Assembly (NCBI RefSeq): GCF_002575655.3
Contig: NC_053037.3
Span: 444,509,793 to 444,573,792, forward strand
Length of the DNA: 64,000 nt
Direction of reading: 5' to 3'
From: Aegilops tauschii subsp. strangulata
Taxonomy: Eukaryota > Streptophyta > Magnoliopsida > Poales > Poaceae
The position numbers were made by a program, and so were the translations under genes. Below the pieces are notes generated by a model. The model made no database searches. It worked only from the letters and a program-made list of their open reading frames with translations, and was not told the origin of the DNA. Of this stretch, positions 54,356 through 64,000 are shown piece by piece. Position 1 is the stretch's first letter. The number at the start of each line of letters is the position of its first letter.

Positions 54356-55519
54356 TTTTTTAGTTGGTTTTTCTTTTCTCTATATGAGTATTTTTAGGAT
54401 GGTCGGTGAGTATAGATGTTTAAACACAAGTGCTATACAATATATGTGTAAATTACACTAGGTGTTAAAAGTGTATTATTATATGCTTATTCTTTGTAAA
54501 TTACAAACAATGCAATTTCAGTGCAAAGGTGGGTGCAATTTTTTAAAAGTTTTTTCTTCCATTTTATTTCTTCTTAAATGATAGTACCAGTTTCACTAAT
54601 TCATTTCTTTTCTTGCAAAAACTTCATTATTTTGATTTGTTTATTATTTAATTTTCTTGCTTCTTTAAGGGCAATGTCAATGCCACTAATTAATCACTTC
54701 TTACGGAACTTTATTTTGTAAATTTCCACGATTATATGCTAATTCTTCCATATAATAGAAAGTGCAATTTTTGTGTAAATTGTGTCCTAATTTTGTTATT
54801 ATTTGTTTAATTTTTTCCCTTTCTTTCTTCAGGGTAATACCAATGCCACTAATCATTGATTCTTTCTAAGAAACATTCATTATTTTGATTTTGTTTTAGT
54901 TTTTATTGTTTATTTTATTTCTTCTTGAGGATAATACAAATTTCACTAATCCATTCCTTCTTAAGAAATTTATTATCAAACTCCACTGTATGTTTACTTT
55001 TGCATATCACAAAAATCATATGTCTAAAATATGTGCAAATTTTGACATTTTTTATTTTTCCATTTTCTTTCTTCTGAAGTCAATGCCACTAATTCATTCT
55101 TTCTTATAGAAGTTCTTTATTTGGGATTTGTTTTAGTATTTATTTCATTTTCTTGCTTATTTAAGGGTAATACCAATGCCACTAATTCATTTCTTCTTAT
55201 TAAACTTTATTTTTTGCAATAATTATACTATTATATGCTTATTCTTGCATATTGTGAAAAACACAATTTCTGTGAAAATTGTGTGCAAAATTTGTCTTTA
55301 TATTTTTTGTCTTAAAGGGTAAAATCAATGCCACTAATTCATTCTTTCTTAGAGTTATTATTATTATTTTGATTTATTTTTAATTTTCATTTCATTATCT
55401 TAGTATAGATAATTACACATATTATAGGCATGCCTACGTCTTTTCTCGCTATCTTCATCCGAAGATTAATTGAACACTAACTTCATATATACACACATAC
55501 CTTGTATCGTAGTTAAGTT
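54356..55519. repeat. AT-rich higher-order tandem array, block 2
   Basis: Repeats the opening phrase at about 54380, four units with starts near 54477, 54728, 54984 and 55228, and the same closing phrase near 55391-55445. Offset to block 1 is about 2105 bases at the opening phrase. It is a direct duplication of block 1 with fewer units. Confidence 0.75.
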
Positions 55520-57189
55520 TGATGTCTACTACACAACCTTCTTCTTGTAGACGTTGTTGGGCCTCCAAATGCAGAGGTTTGTAGGACAGTAGCAAATTTC
55601 CTCAAGTGGATGACCTAAGGTTTATCAATCCGTGGGAGGCGTAGGATGAGTCTCTCTCAAACAACCCTGCAACCAAATAATAAAGAGTCTCTTGTGTCCC
55701 CAACACACCCAATACAATGGTAAATTGTATAGGTGCACTAGTTTGGCGAAGAGATGGTGATACAAGTGCAATGCGGATGATAGATATAAGTTTTTGTAAT
55801 CTAAAAATATAAAAACAGCAAGGTAACTAATGATAAAAGTGAGCACAAACGATATTGCAATGCTAGGAAACAAGGCCTAGGGTTCATACTTTCACTAGTG
55901 CAAGTTCTCTCAACAATAATAACATAATTGGATCATATAACTATCCCTCAACATGCAACAAAGCGTCACTCCAAAGACACTAATAGCGGAGAACAAACGA
56001 AGAGATTATGGTAGGGTACGAAACCACCTCAAAGTTATCCTTTCTGATCGATCTATTCAAGAGTCCATAGTAAAATAACATGAAGCTATTCTTTCCGTTC
56101 GATCTATCCTAGAGTTCATACTAGAATAACACCTTAAGACACAAATCAACCAAAACCCTAATGTCACCTAGATACTCCAATGTCACCTCAAGTATTCATG
56201 GGTATGATTATACGATATGCATCACACAATCTCAAATTCATCTATTCAACCAACACAAAGAACTTCAAAGAGTGCCCCAAAGTTTCTACCGGAGAGTCAA
56301 GACGAAAACGTGTGCCAACCCTATGCATAAGTTCACAAGGTCACTGAACCCGCAAGTTGATCACCAAAACATACATCAAGTAGATCACGTGAATATCCCA
56401 TTGTCACCACAGATAAGCACATGCAAGACATACATCAAGTGTTCTCAAATCCTTAAAGACTCAATCCGATAAGATAACTTCAAAGGGAAAACTCAATCCA
56501 TTACAAGAGAGTAGAGGGGTAGAAACATCATAAGATCCAACTATAATAGCAAAGCTCGCGATACATCAAGATCGTGCCAGATCAAGAACACAAAAGAGAG
56601 AGAGATCAAACACATAGCTACTGGTACATACCCTCAGCCCCGAGGGTGAACTACTCCCTCCTCGTCATGGAGAGCGCCGGGATGATGAAGATGGCCGCCG
56701 GTGATGGATCCCCCCTCCGGCAGGGTGCCGCAACAGGGTCCCGATTGGTTTTTGGTGGCTACAGAGGCTTGCGGCGGCGGAACTCCCGATCTAGGTTTGT
56801 TTCTGGAGGTTTCTGTATTTACAGGAATTTTTGGCGTAGGTCTCACGTCAGGGGGGTCTCCGAGCCGTCCACGAGATAGGGGGCGCGCCCAGGGGGTAGG
56901 GCGCGCCCCCACCCTCGTGGGCAGCCCGGGACTCTTCTGGCCCGACTCTTTTACTCCGGGGGCTTCTTTTGGTCCATAAAAAATCATCAAAAATTGGCAC
57001 GTCAATTGGACTCCGTTTGGTATTCCTTTTCTGTAAAACTCAAAAACAAGGAAAAACAGAAACTGGCACTAGGCTCTAGGTTAATAGGTTAGTCCCAAAA
57101 ATCATATAAAATAACATATAAAACATCCAAGATTGATAATATAATAGCATGGAACAATAAAAAATTATAGATACGTTGGAGACGTATCA
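55520..57189 (-). repeat. LTR of a Gypsy-type retrotransposon, 1670 bp, minus orientation
   Basis: The minus strand starts TGATACGTCTCCAACGTATC at 57189 and ends GTAGTAGACATCA at 55520. Beyond its 5' side (57190-57262) the minus strand has 'aagcttggggatgc', a polypurine-type tract, so this is the 3' LTR of an element whose body is lost or displaced. The LTR includes typical text such as 'gggcgcgccctaccccctgg' on the minus strand. Superfamily by memory. Confidence 0.75.
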
Positions 57190-57262
57190 GCATCCCCAAG
57201 CTTAAATCCTGCTCGTCCTCGAGTAGGTAAATGATAAAAACAGAATTTTTGATGTGGAATGC
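57190..57262 (-). other. Remnant of internal domain with polypurine tract
   Basis: Minus strand reads 'ctcgaggacgagcaggattt' then 'aagcttggggatgc' directly before the LTR start. Only 73 bases remain before a plus-strand LTR begins. Confidence 0.65.
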
Positions 57263-57587
57263 TGATACGTCTCCAACGTATCTATAATTTTTGATTGTTC
57301 CATGCTATATTATATTCTGTTTTGGATGTTTAATGGGATTTATTATACACTTTTATATTATTTTTGGGACTAACCTATTAACCGGAGGCCCAACCCAAAT
57401 TGCTGTTTTTTTGCCTATTACAGTGTTTCGAAGGAAAGGAATATCAAACGGAGTCCAAACGGAATGAAACCTTCGGGAACGTGATTTTCGAAACAAACCT
57501 GATCCAGAGGACTTTGAGTGGACGTCAAGCAATCAACGAGGAGGCCACGAGGCAGGGGGGCGCGCCTACCCCCCTGGGCGTGCCCTC
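57263..57587 (+). repeat. Related LTR start, plus orientation, truncated
   Basis: Starts TGATACGTCTCCAACGTATC, like the neighbouring LTR but in opposite orientation and clearly diverged after about 60 bases ('taaccggaggcccaaccc'). Cut at 57588 by the insertion of another Gypsy LTR. Confidence 0.75.
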
Positions 57588-58067
57588 TGTCGGTGTCAAA
57601 ATCGGCGGATCTCGGGTAGGGGGTCCCGAACTGTGCGTCTAGGATCGATGGTAACAGGAGACGGGGGACACGATGTTTACCCAGGTTCGGGCCCTCTCTA
57701 TGGAGGTAATACCCTACTTCCTGCTTGATTGATCTTGATGAATATGAGTGTTACAAGAGTTGATCTACCACGAGATCGTAATGGCTAAACCCTAAAAGTC
57801 TAGCCTATGTAAATATGGTAATGAATGTGTCCTATCCGGACTATGCTCTCCGGTTTATATAGACACCGGAGAGATCTAGGGTTACATGGAGTCGGTTACA
57901 TAAGAAGGAATCTTCACAGCTGGTCGCCTAGCTTGCCGTCCACGCTAAGGAGAGTCCAATCCGGACGCGAGTATGGTCTTCGGCCTTCATGTCTTCACCG
58001 CCCATCAATCCGGCCCAATGAATAACAGTCCGGACGCCCGAGGACCCCTTAGTCCAGGACTCCCTCA
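57588..58067 (+). repeat. Gypsy 5' LTR, 480 bp
   Basis: Begins TGTCGGTGTCAAAATCGG and ends CTCCCTCA. Contains 'acccaggttcgggccctctc' and a TATA-like 'gtttatatagac' near 57852. The text is very common in Triticeae Gypsy elements; I do not assign a family. Confidence 0.75.
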
Positions 58068-58617
58068 GTAGCCCCTGAACCTGGCTTCAATGACGAGGAG
58101 TCCGGCGCACAGATTGTCTTCGACATTGCAAGGCGGGTTCCCCTTTCTCCGAACTCCAAGATAGTCTTCGGATGCGATGATTGTATCCGGACTTGTTACA
58201 CACACCATACACAACCGCAGAGAGAATATAATATTTGCACGAATCTAATATGTTGACATCTTCTTTATAACACGACATCGCGTCTGCCCGGTCATAATTT
58301 CGAACCGTTTCTCTTCTGCCATCCCACGTTTCGAGACGCGGTTGCTATTGGCATGTCTTGTCGAAGCAGAGATCGTGTCCCCTTATTGCGGGATTCTCAT
58401 CAATGCGGGCATGGGTAACCCAAACGTGCCGTTTATATGGCCCTTGGGAACAGGCCAGTTTCTAGGATGAGTGGGGAGCCGCTTGATATTCGCGGCCTTT
58501 ATAAGGGGATAAGGACACTCTCCCTTTACCCACACCCTTCTTCATCTTCAGTTCTTCCGTCCTCAAGCTCTAGCGCCCAAGCTTTAGCTTTTCCTCGTTC
58601 GAGAAGGCACTCCAATC
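58068..58617 (+). other. Gypsy leader region
   Basis: Between LTR and first ORF. No coding frame. Contains 'tttataaggggataagg' near 58498. Confidence 0.45.
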
Positions 58618-59202
58618 ATGTCCGGGTCCGGAGCTGGAGGCAAGTGGATGGCCTCTTCTGTCAAGAAGAAGGACATCACGGAGCTCCGGGAGGCCGGCTA
58701 TTTAGCCAAGGAGATTGCTCACCGACTCCCGGCAAAAGGGCAAATCGTCCCTACCCCCGAGCCCCACGAGAGGGTTGTGTTTCTCGTACACTTCGTCCGC
58801 GGGCTGGGGTTCCCCCTTCATCCATTTGTCCGTGGATTGATGTTTTACTATGGATTGGACTTCCACGATCTGGCCCCCAACTTTATACTCAATATCTCAG
58901 CATTTATCATTGTATGCGAAGCCTTTCTCCGCATCCCGCCTCACTTCGGCCTATGGCTGAAGACCTTCAACGTGAAACCGAAGGTGGTGAGCGGCCAACA
59001 AGTAGAGTGCGGGGGCGCTATGGTGGGCAAAATGCCCAATGTCACCTGGCCCGAAGGCTCCTTCGCGGAGACGGTGAAAGGATGGCATTCGGGGTGGTTT
59101 TACATCACCGAGCCGCGTGACGCTAATTGGGTAGCAGCCCCAGAATTCCGATCCGGAGTTTCGATGCGGCTCACTTCCTGGCAAGAGAAGGGTCTGACCT
59201 AG
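58618..59202 (+). pseudogene. Gypsy-associated 'putative transposase' type ORF, truncated, 194 aa
   Basis: Starts MSGSGAGGKWMASSVKKKDI and contains RVVFLVHFVRGLGFPLHPFV, RGLMFYYGLDFHDLAPNFIL and PNVTWPEGSFAETVKGWHSG. This matches the widespread plant family annotated as 'putative gypsy type transposon' (PF04195), found upstream of gag in some plant Gypsy elements; role unproven. TAG at 59200-59202 ends the frame and the Copia insertion at 59245 removes the rest from the window. Confidence 0.7.
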
Positions 59203-59244
59203 GGATCTTTGGACGAGATATCTGGGCTCCAGACATGCGTCCAG

Positions 59245-61030
59245 TGTTGGAAATATGCCCTGGAGGCAATAATAAATAGGTTATTATTATATTTCCTTGT
59301 TCATGATAATCGTTTATTATCCATGCTAGAATTGTATTGATAGGAAACTCAGATACATGTGTGGATACATAGACAACACCATGTCCCTAGTAAGCCACTA
59401 GTAGACTAGCTCGTTGATCAATAGATGGTTACGGTTTCCTGACCATGGACATTGGATGTCGTTGATAACGGGATCACATCATTAGGAGAATGATGTGATG
59501 GACAAGACCCAATCCTAAGCCTAGCACAAGATCGTGTAGTTCGTTTGCTCAGAGCTTTTCTAATGTCAAGTATCACTTCCTTAGACCATGAGATTGTGCA
59601 ACTCCCGGATACCGTAGGAATGCTTTGGGTGCACCAAACATCACAACGTAACTGGGTGACTATAAAGGTGCACTACAGGTATCTCCGAAAGTGTCTGTTG
59701 GGTTGGCACGAATCGAGACTGAGATTTGTCACTCCGTGTAAACGGAGAGGTATCTCTGGGCCCACTCGGTAGGACATCATCATAATGTGCACAATGTGAC
59801 CAAGGAGTTGATCACGGGATGATGTGAGTTACGGAACGAGTAAAGAGACTTGCCGATAACGAGATTGAACAAGGTATCGGGATACCGACGATCGAATCTC
59901 GGGCAAGTAACATACCGATGGACAAAGGGAATTGCATACGGGATTGATTGAATCCCCGACATCGTGGTTCATCTGATGAGATCATCGTGGAACATGTGGG
60001 AGCCAACATGGGTATCCAGATCCCGCTGTTGGTTATTGACCGGAGAACGTCTCGGTCATGTCTGCATGGTTCCCGAACCCGTAGGGTCTACACGCTTAAG
60101 GTTCGATGACGCTAGGGTTATAGGGAAAGTATGTACGTGGTTACCGAATGTTGTTCAGAGTCTCGGATGAGATTCCGGACGTCACGAGGAGTTCCGGAAT
60201 GGTCCGGAGGTAAAGATTTATATATGGGAAGTCCTGTTTTGGTCACCGGAAAAGTTTCGGGTGAAATCGGTAATGTACCGGGACCACTGGGAGGGTCCCG
60301 GGGGTCCACCAAGTGGGGCCACCAGCCCCAGAAGGCTGCGTGGGCCAAGTGTGGGAGGGTACCAGCCCCAGGTGGGCTGGTGCGCCCCCCCACCAAGGCC
60401 CAAGGCGCATGGGAGAGTGGGAGGGGCAAACCCTAGGTCCAGATGGGCCTTAGGGCCCATCTAGTGGGGCGCCCCCCTCTCCTCCCCTTGGCCGCCCCCC
60501 CTTGATGGGATCTAGGGCTGGCCGCCTCCTCTTGGGGGTGGAAACCCTAAGGGGGGCGCAGCCCCCTCCCCCCTATATATAGTTGAGGTTTGGGCTGCCA
60601 TATGGACACGAGAACGTCTCCTTTTTGGCGCAGCCCTACCCCTCTTCCTCGTCCTCCTCTCCCGCGGTGCTTGGCGAAGCCCTGCGGGATTGCCACGCTC
60701 CTCCTCCACCACCATGCCGTCGGGTTGCTGCTGGATGGAGTCTTCCCCAACCTCTCCCTCTCTCCTTGCTGGATCAAGGCGTGGGAGACGTCAGCGGGCT
60801 GCACGTGTGTTGAATGCGGAGGCACCGTTCTTTCGGTGCTTAGATCGGAATCAACCGCGATCTGAATCGCTACGAGTACGACTCCCTCATCCGCGTTCTT
60901 GCAATGCTTCCGCATCGCGATCTACGAGGGTATGTAGATTCACTCCCCTTCCCCTCGTTGCTAGATTACTCCATAGATTGATCTTGGTGATGCGTAGAAA
61001 ATTTTGAATTTCTGCTACGTTCCCCAACAG
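59245..61030 (+). repeat. 5' LTR of the right-hand Copia, 1786 bp
   Basis: Starts TGTTGGAAATATGCCC, ends CCCCAACA. A TATATATA lies near 60574. A primer-binding region 'tggcatcatgagct' follows at 61032. Confidence 0.92.
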
Positions 61031-62345
61031 TGGCATCATGAGCTAGGTCTATGCGTATTTTCTATGCACGAGTAGAACACAAAGTAGTTGTGGGCGTCGA
61101 TGTTGTCAATTCTTCTTGCCGCTACTAGTCTTATCTTGTTTCGGCGGCATTGTGGGATGAAGCGGCCCGGACCGACCTTACACGTACACTTACGTGAGAC
61201 AGGTTCCACCGACTGACATGCACTAGTTGCATAAGGTGGCTAGCGGGTGTCTGTCTCTCCCACTTTAGTCTGAACGGATTCGATGAAAAGGGTCCTTATG
61301 AAGGGTAAATAGAAATTGGCATATCACGTTGTGGTTTTACGTAGGTAAGAAACGTTCTTGCTAGAAACCTATACAAGCCACGTAAAAACTTGCAACAACA
61401 ATTAGAGGACGTCTAACTTGTTTTTGCAGCATGTGCTATGTGATGTGATATGGCCAGAAGATATGATGAATGATATATGTGATGTATGAGATTGATCATA
61501 TTCTTGTAATAGGAATCACGACTTGCATGTCGATGAGTATGACAACCGGCAGGAGCCATAGGAGTTGTCTTTATTTTTTGTATGACCTGCGTGTCATTGA
61601 ATAACGCCATGTAAGTTACTTTACTTTATTGCTAAGCGCGTTAGCCATAGAAGTAGAAGTAACCGTTGGCGTGACAACTTCAAGAAGACACAATGATGGA
61701 GATCATGATGATGGAGATCATGGTGTCATGCCGGTGACAAAGATGATCATGGTGCCCCGAAGATGGAGATCAAAGGAGCAAAATGATATTAGCCATATCA
61801 TGTCACTATTTGATTGCATGTGATGTTTATCATGTTATGCATCTTATTTGCTTAGAACGACGGTAGTAAGTAAGATGATCCCTCACTAAAAATTTCAAGA
61901 GACGTGTTCCCCCTAACTGTGCACCGTTGCGAAGGTTCGTTGTTTCGAAGCACCACGTGATGATCGGGTGTGATAGATTCTAACGTTCGAATACAACAGG
62001 TGTTGACGAGCCTGGCATGTACAGACATGGCCTCGGAACACATGCAAAACACTTAGGTTGACTTGACGAGCCTAGCATGTACAGACATGGCCTCGGAACA
62101 CAAGAGACCGAAAGGTCGAACATGAGTCGTATAGGAGATACGATCAACATGGAGATGTTCACCGATGATGACTAGTCCGTCTCACGTGATGATCGGACAC
62201 GGCCTAGTTTGACTCGGATCATGAATCACTTAGATGACTAGAGGGATGTCTATCTGAGTGGGAGTTCAATAATCAGATGAACTTCATTATCATGAACATA
62301 GTCAAAAGGTCTTTGCAAATTATGTCATACGCTTTAGTTCTACTA
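61031..62345 (+). other. Leader of the right-hand Copia
   Basis: Untranslated leader colinear with 28205-29502, including the 60-base tandem duplication (62005 and 62065). No coding frame. Confidence 0.7.
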
Positions 62346-64000
62346 TTTAAGATATGTTCCTAGAGAAAATTTAGTTGAAAGTTGATAGTAGCAATTATGC
62401 GGACTGGGTCCGTAAACTGAGGATTGTCCTCATTGCTGCACAGAAGGCTTATGTCCTTAATGCACCGCTCGGTGTGCTGAACCTCAACGTCGTCTGTAGA
62501 TGTTACGAAACATCTGGCATACACGTTTTGATGACTACGTGATAGTTCAATGCGTAATGCTAACGGTTTAGAATTGTGGCATAAGAGACATTTTTGAAAC
62601 GTCGCAGAACATATGAGATGTTCCGAAGACTGAAATTGGGATTTCAGACTAGTGCCCACGTCAAGAGGTATGAGACCTCTGACAAGTTTCTTAAGCCTGC
62701 AAACTAAGGGAGAAAAGCTCAATCGTTGAGCATGTGCTCAGATTGTCTGAGTGCCACAATCGCTTGAATCGAGTGGGAGTTAATCTCCCAGATGAGATAG
62801 TGATAGTTCTCCATAGTCACTGCCACCAAGCTAGTAGAGCTTCGTGATGAACTATAACATATCAGGGATAGTTATGATGATCCTTGAGCTATTCGCGATG
62901 TTTGACACCGCGAAAGTAGAAATCAAGAAGGATCATCAATTGTTGATGGTTAGTAAAACCACTAGTTTCTAGAGGGGCAAGGGCAAAAGGGATACTTCAT
63001 GAAACAGCAAATCGTTTGCCGCTCTAGTGAAGAATCCCAAGGTTGAACCCAAACCCGAGACTAAGTGCTTCTGCAATGAGGGGAATGGTCACTGAACCAG
63101 TACTACCCTAGATACTTGGTAGATGAGAAGGCAGGCAAGGTCGACAGAAGTATATTGGATATACATTATATGAATGTGTACTTTACTAGTACTCCTAGCA
63201 GCACCAGGGTATTAGATACCGGTTCGGTTACTAAGTGTTAGTAACTCGAAATAAAAGAGCTGCGGAATAAACGGAGACTAGCTAAAGGTGAGATGACGAT
63301 ATGTGTTGGAAGTGTTTCCAAGGTTGATGTGATCAAGCATCGCATGCTCCCTCTACCATCGAGATTTGGTGTTTGCGTTGAGCATGATTGGATTATGTTT
63401 ATCGCAATACGGTTATTCATTTAAGGAGAATAATGGTTACTCTGTTTATTTGAATAATACCTTCAATGGTCTTGCACCTAAAATGAATCTCGATCGTAGT
63501 GATACACATGTTCATGCCAAAAGATATAAGATAGTAATGATAGTACCACATACTTGTGGCACTGCAATTGAGTCATATTGGTATAGAACGCATGAAGAAG
63601 CTCCATGTAGATGGATCTTTGGACTCAGTCGTTTTTGAAAAGATTGAGACATGCGAACCATGTCTGTTGGTATATATGCATGAAGAAACTCCATGCAGAT
63701 GGATCGTTTGGACTCACTTGATTTTGAATCACTTGAGACATGCAAATCATACCACATGGGCAAGATGACTGAAGGGCCTCGTTTTCAGTAAGATGGAACA
63801 AGAGAGCAACTTATTAGAAGTAATACATTTTGATGTATGCAGTCCAATGAGTGCTGAGGCATGCAGTGGATATCGTTATGTTCTTACTTCACAGATGATT
63901 TGAGTAGATGCTGAGTGTATTTACTTGATGAAACACGAGTCTGAATTATTGAAAGGTTCAAGTAATTTCAGAGTGAAATTGAAGATCGTCGTGACAAGAG
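62346..64000 (+). pseudogene. Right-hand Copia gag-pol, heavily decayed
   Basis: Colinear with the Angela frame at 29503: gag start text near 62352 ('gttcctagagaaaa'), a zinc-knuckle remnant near 63065-63105, a protease remnant near 63210 and integrase text near 63540-63990. Dozens of stops and frameshifts. An 88-base tandem duplication occurs at 63591 and 63679 in the GAG-pre-integrase region. Confidence 0.8.

Larger units (their letters stand above)
59245..64000 (+). mobile_element. Angela-like Copia, older copy, 3' part outside the window
   Basis: LTR 59245-61030, preceded by TCCAG (59240-59244) as one target copy. Leader and degenerate gag-pol follow. It interrupts the Gypsy element. It differs strongly from the Angela copy at 26499 (indels and many substitutions), so it is another subfamily or much older. 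Confidence 0.88.

Noticed and set aside
1..64000. tRNA, rRNA or organelle-derived segments
   Set aside because: None recognised by eye; the only tRNA-related text is the retrotransposon primer-binding sites.

Overview
The window looks like nuclear DNA of a Triticeae grass (wheat, Aegilops or a close relative). Three things point there: abundant Copia LTRs of the Angela/BARE/WIS type starting TGTTGGAAATATGCCC, CACTA, PIF-Harbinger and Stowaway (Athos- and Thalos-like) DNA elements, and GC-rich monocot genes lying in small islands between nested transposons. Family names are from memory; no database search was possible.

Layout. 1-3.1 kb: a decayed LINE and a repeat interrupted by an LTR remnant and a foldback element. 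3.2-11 kb: a gene island with a small uncharacterised protein gene (minus), a DUF4220/DUF594 membrane protein gene (minus), a CC-NB-ARC gene that stops before the winged helix (plus), and a convergent gene with coiled coil, winged helix and LRR but no nucleotide-binding domain (minus). 11-16 kb: a Stowaway MITE, two decayed genes of a type often carried by Harbinger elements, and a solo Copia LTR with a perfect target duplication. 15.9-41.4 kb: an LRR pseudogene cut into three pieces. A CACTA element (16208-24165) splits it first. A Harbinger-type element (24900-41188) splits it again; that element carries a gene, the gene is split by a short-LTR Copia (26329-40243), and one LTR of that Copia is split by a nearly intact Angela-like Copia (26499-35215). 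41.4-49.7 kb: intergenic DNA, a Thalos-like MITE, a decayed LINE and an intact four-exon gene for a DNA-3-methyladenine glycosylase I family protein. 49.7-64 kb: intergenic DNA, a foldback element, an unusual AT-rich higher-order tandem array in two copies, two LTRs facing each other head to head, a Gypsy LTR with its first ORF, and an Angela-like Copia that cuts the Gypsy element and runs off the window.

Genes that may work together. The CC-NB gene ends at the point in NLR architecture where recognisable homology in the opposing gene resumes after its N-terminal coiled coil (end of ARC1 / start of the winged helix). Together they supply every domain of one CNL immune receptor. This is the most interesting biological possibility here, though it rests on domain reading only. 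Excising the DNA transposons in thought restores the LRR frame exactly at both target duplications, so the order of insertion can be read. Hand-counted LTR differences (about 1% for Angela, about 2.4% for the host Copia) agree with the nesting order.
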